A stretch of 64,000 bases of DNA from Rutpela maculata. Lineage: Eukaryota; Arthropoda; Insecta; Coleoptera; Cerambycidae. Of the stretch, positions 34,882-46,800 are shown one piece after another. The notes beneath the pieces are model-generated. The model was not told the DNA's origin, made no database searches, and saw only the letters and a program-made list of their open reading frames with translations. The stretch is from NCBI GenBank assembly GCA_936432065.2, contig OW386285.2, positions 408,906,547 to 408,970,546 of the forward strand. Reading direction: 5' to 3'. The position numbers and the translations under genes are program-made. How positions within the stretch are numbered: position 1 is the stretch's first letter; each line of letters opens with the position of its first letter.

Positions 34882-34947
34882 CCCGAAACATAAACTGAAA
34901 ACCAATAGTGCCACCCTCAAAACACGCTCGTTCGGTGCAAACTTCAT
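34882..34947 (-). CDS. tetraspanin, first coding exon
   Basis: The minus strand reads ATG (34947-34945) followed by 21 codons, MKFAPNERVLRVALLVFSLC then FG, directly before a GTAAGT donor (34876-34881). A short charged N-terminus followed by half a hydrophobic helix is what a tetraspanin first exon encodes. It joins exon 2 in phase 0 to complete TM1. I chose this ATG (context AAAATGA) because tetraspanin N-termini are short. An in-frame ATG at 35016 would add 23 residues, but that extension crosses a good acceptor (TTATTTTGCAG, AG at 34985-34986). The exon may therefore run from 34984 and carry 5'UTR, spliced to an upstream exon ending at 35121 (donor GTAAGC at 35115-35120). Confidence 0.78.
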
Positions 34948-34984
34948 TTTGCGGTACTGCCTGGTTAAAACATATCGTAAATCA

Positions 34985-35200
34985 CTGCAAAATAATTGTA
35001 GTACTAAAAGATTCATTGTTTATACTCCGCGCTGATTAGATAAAATTGCTCTTAAAAGTAATTTTATCTTTTTGATTTTATCATAAAATCTACGCTTAAC
35101 ACCGACTTCGTTTCGCTTACCAATGTTTGTACTTTATATTAATTTGCAAGAATTAGCGTGTGTATGTAAACCGTAACCGGTGGCTATATAAGTATAATTT
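34985..35200 (-). promoter_or_regulatory. tetraspanin 5' region: possible 5'UTR intron, GATA sites, TATA-like box
   Basis: Immediately 5' of the first coding exon the minus strand has a possible 136-bp 5'UTR intron (donor 35115-35120, acceptor 34985-34986). Within it are three WGATAR motifs in 46 bp: AGATAA at 35038-35043 on plus, and TTATCT 35064-35069 and TTATCA 35078-35083, i.e. GATA on minus. A TATATAG-like motif lies near 35184-35192, about 240 bp upstream of the ATG. The motifs are seen directly; promoter function is inference. AT-rich DNA yields such motifs by chance. Confidence 0.22.
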
Positions 35201-35944
35201 GTTTTTCTCATTACGTCCATATTATTCAAGTTCAATATTAAAAACAAATCGATTATTGCTGGCGTACCGCACCGCGTCATTTATTACGGCTGGATTATTT
35301 AGATTGGGTAAATTTGCATTTTACCAGGAATAAGTTGTTGAGTTTTCTTTGTGAAGTATTTATATTAAGTATTTAAAAAGTATATTATACAGGGTGATTC
35401 ATAAGGAATGGGCAATATTTTACCTGCAGATTCTATAAAATACTATTTTTTTGCTTAATAACTGGGGGTCAAATATTAATATTTACCGAGATACAGGGTG
35501 TTAAAGTTATAAAACTAATTCAGTGATGTTTTAGAGAGGGCGCTACGTAAGCTATCTTGGTTTAACGGAATCCGTCATAACTTTTTTGTACTTTGTTCAT
35601 TTATAATCTCATTACAATTTTATTATTGAACCATTTAACCTCTTGAGATATTTGGTATTAAAAATAATTTTTGTTAAAATGAAGAATCGAAAATTACATA
35701 ATATGCATTTTGAAGAGGAAAGAGAGGCTCACTGCAAAAAAAGTTTTAAAAAAATTATAGGTGCACAGGATTTTCTAAAATTTAAGTATTTTGATAAGGG
35801 TGCATTTTCTGAAAATGAAAACAGTATCCTTGTTTTATTTAAAAATAATGGTTAAATAAAAAACTTGCAATGAGATTATAAATGAACGAAGTACAAAAAG
35901 TTATGAACTTATGACGGATTCTGTTAAACCAAGATATACAGGGT

Positions 35945-36100
35945 GTAATCAGTTTCATGTCATTAAAAAAAACTGATAATGGGGACCGACTAGACAAACA
36001 AAAAACCTTTATGACTTTTCTCCCTAGGGGCACTTTGAAAAAACTGACCTAGGTCAACAATTTGAATATTAGGGTAGGAAATATTTGAGAACCACTGCCT
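35945..36100 (-). mobile_element. possible hAT-type terminus
   Basis: The minus strand begins CAGTGGTTCTCAAATATTTC at about 36098, a terminus typical of hAT MITEs. The other end is not found, so this is a fragment at best. Confidence 0.3.
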
Positions 36101-36535
36101 TTCTGAGTCAATGGGCGTGTAGTAGTTCCCAATTATACAACTTTTAAATTGTCATAAAAAAGTGCAAAGATTACCGACCGATTCGTTCCGCCGGCCGGCT
36201 CGGCGCGGCGGTTCAAAACAAAGGAGGGCGGCACCTTTGATGAGTGCCTCAAATAAAAATGTAAATAATTCGTTATCTCTTTTTGCAGAACTGCAAAAGC
36301 AAATGGTGGGCGTAGTAGTTAAATACAGCATTTCTTAACATGTGTGTTTTTTAATTTAGAACAAAATATTGGAGCTTTTATTGTTGTTTATAATTTATCA
36401 GATTTAAATGTGATTTATTAACATTTGTAAGCTAAATGAGTGTTCTGGGTTAAAAGCTTAAAAAATGAATAATTATTGCGTGACATTGGGAAATAAAGAG
36501 TTAGACGTATGAGATACATGATAACAGAAAACAAT

Positions 36536-37240
36536 TATGTGTATTGTAACGTGCTCATTTTCCAGGGTCTATTACTATTAATTAAATTAGTATATTGTAC
36601 CAGAAATTGTCTTTTATAGTCAGTTATTATTTATACTTCTTACCGCTACTTTAGTCTTACGCCTGAAGCCATCCCTGGCTCCTTCCGGAATTTGGTTACC
36701 GCGTTAGATAAGATAAAGACGTTACGCGGGGGACCGTAAGATACCGATATATGAGAATTTGAATTTGATTGGTCACGCGAAAGCGCGTCTCTTGCTTGGT
36801 CACCTTACGGGGGAACTGGATAAATATTGAGGAGAAAGGCGACCATAGAGATTCCGGGGGCTGACAGCGGAGAGAGAAGTTATGTGACCGGCGTAAGCCG
36901 GTCACTTAATTTGTTGAGTTATATTTTAGAACCATACCTTTGGTTAGATTCGAGAATAAGTGAATTTGGAATGGCACAAGTAGTTAGTGCTAGTTCTCTG
37001 AGAAAATAGATAGTAAACCTGGCCTAGACAAAGGCAAACTAAATATCAAGAATTAATGGAAAGTTCTATTTTTGGGAATAAGGTAATAAAAGTTATTTTT
37101 TATGCTGCCTAGAAGGAATGCCGATAAGTGTAAATAGTTGTACGGGGTGGTACTAATCTTAGATGATCAATCCTAAGTACATCTTTAATCTGTTGTCCTC
37201 GGCCATTTCTGTCTGTCCTGCAATTTACCCAGAAGCCATC
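36536..37240. other. unassigned GC-richer block, possibly LTR-like
   Basis: It contains tgtaacgtgctcattttcca at 36545, a taaatattgaggag TATA-like motif (36822) and gaccggcgtaagccggtc, an inverted repeat at about 36886-36903. No coding sequence is recognised. A solo LTR is one reading, but matching ends were not found. Confidence 0.25.
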
Positions 37241-37244
37241 TACA

Positions 37245-37364
37245 AAGTGCTAGTGTCGCGCGTTGTAGAGTTTTTAACGTTCAGTGAACGCAAAATTTGA
37301 AGTTTCTAGACCCAGCGATTTGAGCTGGGCGTTGATAGATGAGTCAGTCAGTCAGGGTAATTCT

Positions 37365-37411
<47 letters not shown>

Positions 37412-37620
37412 TAGCTGATGCCCGTGACTTCGTTCGCCTGAAATTTCAACCCCCTTTTTTACCCTCTTGGGGGTCGAATTTCGAAAAATCCCTTCTTTGT
37501 GGTTGCTCACATCATTCGAGGAACCTCTATGCAAAATTTGAAGTTTCTAGACCCAGCGGTTTGAGCTGTGCGTTGATAAATCAGTGAGTCAGTCAGGGTA
37601 TTCTTTTATATATATATAGA
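37245..37620 (+). repeat. two RTE-like 3'-end copies with a (TA)n microsatellite
   Basis: gcaaaatttgaagtttctag, acccagcg.tttgagctg and gttgata.at.agtcagtcag occur twice (37288-37365 and 37531-37600). The second copy begins actagctgatgcccgtgact. (TA)n runs at 37367-37408 and 37610-37618 follow each. This arrangement resembles RTE-clade 3' ends in insects (knowledge, not checked). The YIYI peptide is the microsatellite. Confidence 0.6.
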
Positions 37621-37954
37621 TTACTGAATTATTTCTATAACTTTAACACCCTGTATCTCAGTAAGTGTTAATATTTGGCCCCCAGTTATTAACCAAAAAA
37701 TTAATGTTTTCCGCTACAGAATCTGCAGGTAAAATATTTACCCATTCCTTATGAATCATCCTGTATATCAAGGGAGTCAAATGCATCTGTCAATTCCGAG
37801 TGTGAAATATATTTGCCTTTCAATAAATATCAGTAATAATCAAGTTTGCTCCCGTGGTATATAGGGTGTTCGAAAATACCGGTTACGAACTTCTTGTGCA
37901 GACACTACATGTAAGAATATGAAAAGAGTTCATATAAACATATGTCCGCAAATA

Positions 37955-38610
37955 GATAAATAAATAAATAAATAAATACATTAACATTTATTTCCAATAG
38001 GTTATAAATACCCAATTACAGGAAACGTAGTGTACATGAATTAAAAGAGAAACAATAATACGAATTACAAAACTACAACACAAATATAAAAATAAAAGAA
38101 ATACACAAGAAAAAAGAAAAAACATAGTATGATGGAACATATTAGTATTATTATATGATCCATTTTTACGGATTTCTTGTAAGATATGAGTGTATTATCA
38201 TATCTAAGCTATTATTATTAATGTCACAGACGCCAGATATAGAATTGAATATATTACAGGCATTAAAAATTGGTGATTTGCGCAGGAGGTTAGTTCGACC
38301 AAAAGGACAATAAAAACAGTCATTTTGACGTGAATTCATGCGAGGAACCGGAAAACAAAGTCAATAATATTATCTGCAATATTGTACACAAAAGAAAGAG
38401 CAATGCAGTTCCTTCTCTTTGAGATTATATGAAACATATCTAATAAAAGTGCATTGTCAGTGCCTCGCGGATGATAAAAACCATTTAATTTAAAAAACAC
38501 AAACTTAAGTAATTTCCTTTGCATAGATTCAATTAATAAAAGGGAGTTTTGGAATCTAGGAAACCATATGAGTGCCCACTGTGGCCTACAGCCAAATATA
38601 AATAATCAAA
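37955..38610 (-). pseudogene. Jockey/CR1-type LINE 3' end with RT C-terminal domain
   Basis: On the minus strand the first part reads IESMQRKLLKFVFFKLNGFY, then PRGTDNALLLDMF and ISKRRN, up to a stop at 38336. One frame over it continues NSRQNDCFYCPFGRTNLLRK and SPIFNACNIFNSISGVCDIN, to TAA at 38166-38168. This is the conserved C-terminal tail that follows the RT in such LINEs, broken by one frameshift. A 3'UTR and an (ATTT)n tail (37960-37980) follow, so the element is 5'-truncated with its true 3' end. Confidence 0.78.
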
Positions 38611-39154
38611 GTTGTTGCCACAATTTTTTTTAACACATTCTTAAATGTATATAGAACCAATTTCCATGATATTTAAAATCATTCATCGCAGAAATTTTTT
38701 TACAAGTATTTTACTTTTTTTATTTAATGACACAGCCACACAAAAAAAGCCCAGATAGCATTTTTACATTCAGAGTATGTGCTCGGAACGTAATTTATGT
38801 ACCCATGGAACTAAGAATGAATATTCATTTTGTATTCCATGTAGAAAATCTGAATGTCAGAGAGACGTACAGATGACCGCCTCTCGATATACGAGTAAGA
38901 TTCCTACAACGTACCCATAGACCAAAACGGAACTTGATATGAACCAGAAACGTATATTGATATACTGATAGATACATGAGGTATAAAGGAGGAAGGTCCA
39001 TCCTACATTCACAATGTACACTGCATGTTCACGGTATATGAGTACTACCTTCGTAGGAATTAAACCGTAGGTGCCTGGTATGTTACACATGGATCATAAA
39101 TCTATGATGCATGTATATTGTAGGAATGAACATTAAGTATCAGTGGCAGCTATA

Positions 39155-39352
39155 AGTACTTCACTCATGCCATGTATTTTCTTCAAAGTTTAATTATTAC
39201 AAAAATTTATTACTCATTGTAATCATTGATGAGTCGCTGCTTCATTCTGAATATGTTCAGTATGACGCAGCGACTCATCTATGATTATAGCAAATAATAA
39301 ATTATTATAATAATTAAACTCAATAGAATACATGATATGAGTGAAATACTTG
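39155..39352. repeat. foldback with perfect 13-bp core stem
   Basis: Arms cactcatgccatgtatttt..gaagtttaattatta and their inverse surround GATGAGTCGCTGC (39228-39240) and GCAGCGACTCATC (39267-39279). Confidence 0.8.
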
Positions 39353-40234
39353 CATATAATAAATCCAATATCTAATTTTAAAGTTTAATTGTTACAGTCA
39401 ATTATTAGGTACTTATTCTAATTTTCCACATTTCACATTCCTTGTGAAGAATATTATGTAAGTAAATGTGGAATATATGCACAGAAAATTTGTTTTTACT
39501 ATTAGTTTTCAACTGAAGTCAAATGTTTTATTCATCAAATTTTATTGAATGGAGCACACAAATGCTAAATAAACTTAAATAAAACTGTATTTGCTATAAC
39601 AATGCTTTACAAAGGTCCAAGAATATATATAAAAAAAAATAGCTTTACGTTAATAAGATCTGTTAAAAACCATTTTAAAATGGATCAAACATTTATCACT
39701 CTAAAACTTCAGCTTAAAAATCATATTTAACGTGTTATTTATGAAAAAATCTAATGATCATATTACATTACCTTAAAGTTTTATCTATTTCAAATCGTGT
39801 TTTAAATTGCCAAGAACAAAACATGATTTTATTTTATTAATTACTTTACATTGTTGTAACAATTAAGTATGCATCTTAAATTATAAAATAGGAAGAGGTA
39901 TACATAAAACAGTTGTGTTACTTTAAATATATTTTTATTTTTTGTTACAAAAATGAATTGTAATAATAAAAAACAATTGATAAAAATTTCAATTGAGATT
40001 TTTTTTAACAAAAAAATTTTCTTTGCAACTTATGAACTGTCATATTTTACTATAACGAATTTTTTGTCAGTAAGTAAAAAATAGTAAAAATTGGAGGGCT
40101 TGCATTTTCAAAACCAGTGTCCAGGTGTTGGTCGATGGTGATACTTGTAATTGCGAAAGTCCACTTTTCATTCTCAACAAATCATCTGTGACTGATCCTA
40201 TTGGCTGAATACTTTCTTTTGGCTTTTCCAATTT

Positions 40235-41388
40235 TTAAGAAGGTATTTCCTTCCTGTCTAGAGGAGGAAATACACGTGCTAGTCCAACTACAAAAGAAAA
40301 TACATTGTATTATATTTGAATAGGTACTTATTTCTCTTTAAAAACTGGCCATGATAAAGTTGAAAAATATAAAAACACCTTACAAAGATCTTACAGAAAA
40401 AATAAAACTGATCAAACATAAATTAAACATATTGATATTATCATAAAGGACACGGCAGGCACAAAATAAATGGAAAAGAAGGTACAGTCAAATGGGCTGA
40501 AAATGTAGTATGTTGTACTTCATATCCTGATCAAAAGTTTTCATGGCACAATATCTGAAAATCGCCAGTTTTTGAGATATGAAAGGTCAAAGATCAGGAA
40601 TATCGGTACCCGCTGTCATAGTTGAGAGTATCATATTATGACGAGGATTTGTTTAACGTGTGATTTTAAATGTACCTGAAGTTTCGAACGTTCACTTGAA
40701 TGAATTTTAGATGAAAAAGAAAAGTTAATAAAAACCACACATCGATTTAGGCATAAACACTTCATTGTCACATTTGCTGACAATAAATATCCACAATACT
40801 TAAGTTTTTACACCTAAATCGAAGTGTGGCTTTTATTAATTTTTCTTTTTCATGTGAAATTCGTTCAAGCGAACATTCGAAATTTTAGGTACTTGATTTT
40901 AAATGCCTACCAGAGTTATTAAAAGAACAACATATCTTCTTTCAACTTCTAGTAAGGACAAAATCTCTTGGGAAGTCGACGGCTTCCAATATGTTCTTCG
41001 ATATCATTATGTTCATCTGACGGGAGGAATAACGTGCTTTTTGTACATAGTCCTTTGATTTTTTTTTATTCACTCTGTACATCTGATGTGATCTCTGCCC
41101 TTTTCAATTAATTGCAGCTCTTCTATAATCCTCTGAAATAGGTATAAAGCAAATTACTACAAATAAATACCTATCACAACTCGTATGTTGTAATCAAATC
41201 CAATGGTTGTGATTTAAATAAACAAAAGCTCCTTAATATTGAAATAGATCGAACCTACCTTCTTCAAAATAAGATTTAAACACCCCGTAAAGTGTCCACA
41301 TTTCATCTGCATTTTCACCTGTTTTTCAATGATCAGTCAATTGTTTGAATGGTGACCACCAAGCTTCCTTTTCGTGGACCGAGACCAT
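40235..41388 (-). pseudogene. possible two-exon small ORF, unrecognised
   Basis: The minus strand has ATG at 41388, then MVSVHEKEAWWSPFKQLTDH, one TGA, KTGENADEMWTLYGVFKSYF, EE and a GTAGGT donor (41253-41258, phase 1). A T-rich acceptor (ttcttttgtag) at 40288-40289 opens a second exon in the matching phase: VGLARVFPPLDRKEIPS, then TAA at 40237-40235. The same frame stays open past this stop with KLEKPKESIQPIGSVTDDLL. Composition and splice sites look genuine; the intron is 971 bp. I do not recognise the protein. It could be a decayed gene of the surrounding TIR element or a captured host exon. A further acceptor-like exon near 41132 (RIIEELQLIEKGRDHIRCTE) does not fit the phase. Confidence 0.35.
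40678..40900. repeat. foldback of about 220 bp
   Basis: aaaaagaaaagttaataaaa and cgatttaggcataaacac on the left pair with ttttattaatttttcttttt and cacctaaatcg on the right; gaacgttc..ttgaatgaattt mirrors gaaattcgttcaagcgaac. Confidence 0.8.
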
Positions 41389-42584
41389 TACAAAGACACC
41401 TCAGTTTCTTTTCTAAAAATCGATACCTACAAACGCCGTAATTATTATAACTAATATAGGTGGTATGATTAGTATAATATATACAAAGGGATACACATTA
41501 AACTTTAGTGTCTAAATATAAAATATCTGCAAATGACAACAAAACTATGTGGTAGTTATATTGTATACAATTGTAAAATACTTACTGCAATGCAATTAAT
41601 GTATATACTTGGAAAACAAAAACAAAACAGAAACATGACGTGTACTAATTGCAGTACGATGAGCATGCGCACTAACCTAATGACCGTGGCGCGCATTTAA
41701 AAAATTCTACAAGGGGATTGTAATGACATGGAAAACGGAAATCTAAATATAAAAGATAAAATGTAATAAAATAACCATTCTAAGTCTGAACTATCTGCTT
41801 AAGAAATGCCGATAGTTACCGAGATAGTTACTAATTAATTGAACACAGTACATAAATTAAAAAAGGGTTATTAATGTTATTATTCATTATTATTTAATAT
41901 TTCATTAATTATTATTTAATATTTCATATTCATTATTATTTAATATTCGATCACAAATCTAAAGTCTGGATTCAAAATTTAAAACATATTTCATATATAC
42001 AATAATATTGACGAACGATTTAAAATTTATAAAACGTCATACATCGCACAGAGGATGATTATAAATGTACTTAAACCAAATCTATATAGATAGAGAAATA
42101 TCATAATTATTTTTGTAGGTAGGTAGGTAGATAGGTACTATAAAACTAGCATTGCTGTCTCATCAGTTGTGATGCAGGTTTATTTTTATTAGTTCAAAAA
42201 TCGAACCAATCAGCGTTCGCGTTAAAAGTGCTGAACTTTTGATGATATTACTGTCTGCGCGGCGCTCGAGCGATGCAAATATTTCTACAAAAAATATACC
42301 TGTATTATACAGATAAAATCATTGACGAATGTTTATACGATGAACATGAACACATATACGAAGAACGTTCCCTGATACGTGTACACAGTATATGCGACTG
42401 TGAATATAAACTTTTCTGTATATTCCATTTATATCGTATGTATAATCATATTGTATATGTGAAAATATTATTTATATGGGAATGTTGAGGGAACATACAT
42501 GGCAAGTACAGAATGCAATTAGAACATTGGGAATGCAAAATGTACATTCGTGGAATAATAAATGCTATCTGGGAGTGGTCTAGC

Positions 42585-42795
42585 CTGCGAACCAGGCTAG
42601 TGTGTTCTTATGTATTTGGACTCGCTGAAACCGAATCCGAAGTCAGAATTGTCAGATTAGCTCGCTTTTCACCCCTAACCCCAAAGAAACACCCCCCCAA
42701 AAAATGGTCTGTCCGGTGGACCATACTAGTGTGTCCTCTAAAACAGAATCCGAAGTCAGAATTGTCAGATTTGCTCGTTCTTCACTCCTAACCCT
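42585..42795. repeat. tandem pair of about 100-bp units
   Basis: ctagtgtgttct / ctagtgtgtcctc, gaatccgaagtcagaattgt cagatt.gctcg and ttcac.cctaaccc each occur twice (about 42596-42680 and 42727-42795). A small hairpin ctagcctg-cgaac-caggctag precedes the first. Confidence 0.8.
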
Positions 42796-42821
42796 AAAAA
42801 TAACCTAAAAAATAAAAAAAG

Positions 42822-43452
42822 TAAAGATCCATACGACATTTCTGTAAGAATTCTAAAAGGAATCAAGCAGTCCATACTAATACCACTTACAAATCTAATA
42901 AACCTCCGCATCTCGAATAACATATTCCCTGAAGCACTAAAAATATCTAAGGTCGTACCTGTTTATAGGAAAAATAATATAGACGACCCCTCTAACCACA
43001 GACCAATATCCGTTATACCTTGCATTGCTAAAGTCCTAGAAATTATCCTAAAAATCCAGATAACAGCATATGTAGAAAATAATAACCTTCTAAATCCTAA
43101 CCTTCCGTAGCAAACTATCTACGACTTCAGCTATCTATAAATTAACATCTATTATAAAGTCGGGCTTTGAAGACGGAACATACATCTGTTCCTTGTTTCT
43201 AGACCTAACGAAGGTTTTCAACTGCGTGTCCCACAACATACTTCTAAAAAAACTAACATATTACGGATTTTCCAAAAATAGCATCTCTTTCCTATCTTCA
43301 TACCTAACAAATAGACAACAGTTTGTTATATATAATGGAAACAAATAAACCATGGTGTCCCCCAGGGGTTAGTCCTGGGCCCCATACTGTTCCTAATCTA
43401 CATAAATGACTTCCCCAACTGAATAAGCGAAAATGTTCTCGCCATATTGTAA
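42822..43452 (+). pseudogene. LINE reverse transcriptase fragment, truncated before the YADD motif
   Basis: The frame begins KDPYDISVRILKGIKQSILI and continues NNIFPEALKISKVVPVYRK and SNHRPISVIPCIAKVLEIIL, the N-half of a Jockey/CR1-type RT. It is interrupted by a stop and a small deletion near 43108. TTSAIYKLTSII and FLDLTKVFNCVSHNILLKKL (motif A region) follow, then after a stop and frameshift GVPQGLVLGPILFLIYINDF (motif B). Homology ends just before the catalytic Y/FADD box. Both ends are missing, so this is an internal fragment. Confidence 0.82.
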
Positions 43453-45300
43453 ATACCGCAAAACGAGTTCGTTTCATAACAAATCTTTTGGTTCCATCAG
43501 AACTTTGCTTTTATTTTTCGTTTCGGAGATATTTACCGAAATGTGTGGCGATGTCCAGCAAAAATCGCACATTTCTTGTTTAACAAGTTGGTAACTCCTT
43601 AACCTTGGCTCCTAGGCCAAAAAACTATTCTAACGAATTTAAATAGAAATAAATTTGCTAAAAGTCTTTTTTTAATTTTTTGTCTTGCGATAAAAATGAG
43701 GGAAATAGAAGGAGCGGAAGTGAGAACTTTTTTTTTTTTTTTTCGGTAAAATTTCACCATTTTGTCACCGTAATTAATCGGTAATTAACTGAAATTGATC
43801 TCTATTACGATGTACTCTTAACATCATGTGTTACCTAGACGCTTCATTAATCTCGGCCCTTCAAAGCGAACGTTTCTGGGAAAAATAATTTTTTTAAGAT
43901 TTACATGCATTTTCTAGGAAAATCTGACATTTCTTCCATTTCCCTAAGAATTTCGTTAATTATCAGTTTCTTCAAAATATCCGTAGACACAAAATCTAAA
44001 TAAAATTGATCGAGCTTTCTGATGCTTTTTTTATTTTTTCTCTAACATAAAAAACAACAAAGTTAAGGCCGAAAATATGCGCCTCTTCACACTTCCTAAA
44101 ATTCATAAAATATTTATTTCCAAACTGGGAAAGAAACGGTTAAAGCATTAGTGTTACGTTTGGTATTGACAGGGCAGCAATCTAACAACAATAAAATTAC
44201 CATCAAATTACCTCTAACCATTGACGTCACGCGTTAATAAAATTTAAAATGAGTAGTATAGTTTTTGTGGATTTATGAATAATTAACAAATATCAGAGTG
44301 ATTTTAATTTCTGTTACGTTATTCTCGTATATTTTACTGTTCAAATTAGTAGGTATTTTTAAGTTTTTTACACACATGAAATAACCCCATTGAGCTATCG
44401 ATCTGATTTTTTTTTAAATCTTCTCCTATAACTTGGCTTCAATCGCCTCGATACATGTATATGAAAATTTTGAAAAATAAAAAAGTTTGCCGCTTGGTCA
44501 AAATATGAGTACATTTTTAGCGAAGTAATAATCGAATAATAAGTTTATTGTTGTTTAAAGAAAATAATAAACAATTATCGATAGAAACAAATGGACCATT
44601 GGAAGCGCTTATTTGTGTACTTGAATTTAAAAAAAAATCAGATCGACAGCTCAATTAGATTTGAAGATATGGGCAGTGTAAATGTTAAAAAACACGATTT
44701 TTATAATCAATCAATTTCTCAAGTTTTTTCGAAATAATAAATACTGTACCACAAAAAAATATCGTAAATAGCCATTTGTTATGTAGAATTGTTCACTTTG
44801 TAAAAAGTTCTACTCTGATTTTTTTTCTCGAAAACGGAGCGGAGAGAGATTTTCATGGTCTATTTGGAATGGTCCATGAATGGAATTAATTTAAAATACA
44901 CGCTAGCGCTGTTGCTGTGGTCTGTTACATGACGTCACGCGTTGTTTGCGCGCCTAACGGATATATTCAAACCTCAAATTGAATACCGTCTGTAAAATAA
45001 GAAATAAGAAAAAATGCTTTACACACTGTGTTTTGTATTAAGTAAAGATTCTAAAAATGCTAAAATTATATTTTGTGCAACAAGCCTATTGGGTGATAAT
45101 TGGATTGTCTTTTTGTGCAAGGTAACAATTTTGAAGTATTTGAAAAAAGAGTAGACACCCTCTATATACATAATTTTAAGGATTACGCACTGAGATAATC
45201 AATGGAACCGTGTCGCCAGAATTATTAAAAGAATTAAGCTATCAAAATCAAGTCCTTAAATGAAAAATCATTAGTGATTGAGATAAAATACCATTTATTT
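43453..45300. other. AT-rich region with no gene assigned
   Basis: I see an imperfect inverted pair (gagctatcgatctgattttt at 44391 and aaaatcagatcgacagctca at 44634) and two tgacgtcacgcgtt motifs (44223, 44933). No coding or RNA gene. Confidence 0.5.
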
Positions 45301-46800
45301 TATATTTATTTCAGGGTAAATACGGCTAAAGCTGAAATATGTAGTGTTGATTTTCCACTTATTTTCAATAAACGTGACTTCATGAAGGTTTCCAGCTTAA
45401 CTTAGGCAACGTTTTTATTAGGGACAGAGAATATCATTTAATACATTTGAAGTGTGTTCTACAGGGGCAGTGTAATGGAGTATACTAATACAACGCTGTC
45501 CAAAATATATATTTTTTTTTCTCGAGAAGGGGAAACCCACACGGGCTGCCCATCCCAACTTGGAATGAGTCTGAGTGTCAGCCACTAACAGACTAAAATC
45601 CCTCCTCCTATGGCTCGTCTGTAAAGAATACTCCGAGGGCACTGCAGCCTCCTGGGCTTATTGTGCTCTCCCTGTCATTGTTTACACTGTCCATTTTAAT
45701 ATTCCTTTGTCACTGACAAGGTGATACAGATTTGAAAATGGGAGAGTTTTTAATTAATGGTTTCCGGGTCTGTTTGTATTTGCCCGTAGATATTATATCT
45801 TCTGGATCCAACGCCTCGCAGTCATGTATAATCCCAAGTAGCACCTTAAGTCAGAATTACATAATGTAGCCCTCGATTTGGTCCCGTTTTCCCGTTTAAC
45901 CTAACCTAATTGACTTAAAATTTACGTAAAATATAAGTAAATGGGGAATGAGACGACGTCATGAATACCTCTTAAATAAGGCTGCTCAGTTATAATGACG
46001 TATTGGTTATAGAACATATTTCCCTGAACAGGTAATTTAAACGTAAACATTTTGTTTAATTGTGGTCGCTGATAGGTAATATTTACCAAATCAGTTATCC
46101 TCTTTCAACTGCAATCTTTCTTTCTCAGAAATAACTAATATGATTTTATTTACAACAATAATAATTTACTTATAAGTCACGAGGCATAAGCAGCAAAGAC
46201 AACCAGAAACCATCAGACATCTCTATTATAATGATGGAGTAGGAGTGCATCACATAATGTCATACGTAGTTGTGAAATAATGTGTCCACTTCCCCTCTGT
46301 GTGTGTTTTTTACTGCCAATCAATTTTCATTGTAAATATATCCATTCTGCCTCGGAATATTAAAGGGGCCTCAAGTATTTTACGTTTTTAAAGAAAAAAA
46401 TTTTTTTTAGCTTAGATGTATTTTAAAAATATTTGTAAAAGCCTATTCAATTACCCGGCGGGACTTTCCTGGGGCATAAAATATTATAATATTGTACTTT
46501 GTATCTGTTAAATAACCTTATATTAATGATTTTTTTCAATTAATACTCATCAAAATTTCATTGTAAAATGGCCTCTTACAGCTGGTTGAAAAATATGGCG
46601 AACATAGTGCCATGCGACTTCGAAGTATTCTCTCCCAATATTTTAGGCCTCATTGACGTTTTTCCTTGAGGCGAAATGTTAAAACTTATATTATTTACTT
46701 TAAAGTTAAATGGGACCAATATAGGTTAAAATAATTTTGTAGTCTTCAAAATTGTAAAGTCTTTAAAGTTCATGCAGAACTAAATTGGTCATATTTCCCA
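45301..46800. other. unassigned; GC-richer block at 45520-45690
   Basis: 45520-45690 (cccacacgggctgcccatcc, gagggcactgcagcctcctg) looks unlike its neighbours and may be part of a retrotransposon leader, but I found no coding frame or partner copy. The rest is AT-rich without features. Confidence 0.3.

Larger units (their letters stand above)
35390..37763. mobile_element. TA-flanked inverted-repeat element with inserted core
   Basis: The left end is cagggtgattcataaggaat. The right end is its near-exact complement (attccttatgaatcatcctg), with TA at 35388-35389 and 37764-37765. An inner inverted pair (gttcatttataatctcatta) spans 35545-35940. The core 35950-37620 is foreign to the palindrome and GC-richer (ccgccggccggctcggcg at 36189). 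Confidence 0.72.
38750..42573. mobile_element. 3.8-kb TIR-bounded segment (CCCAGATAGCA ends)
   Basis: CCCAGATAGCA at 38750-38760 and TGCTATCTGGG at 42563-42573 are inverse. No clear target duplication is seen (flanks aaaag and agtgg). The ends resemble those of 62238-62932 (CCCAGGTAGCA). Inside are a 200-bp foldback (39155-39352), a 220-bp one (40678-40900) and a possible spliced ORF. The element class is not known. Confidence 0.5.

Noticed and set aside
37339..37534. Frame rich in alternating Tyr-Ile
   Set aside because: Translation of the (TA)n microsatellite.
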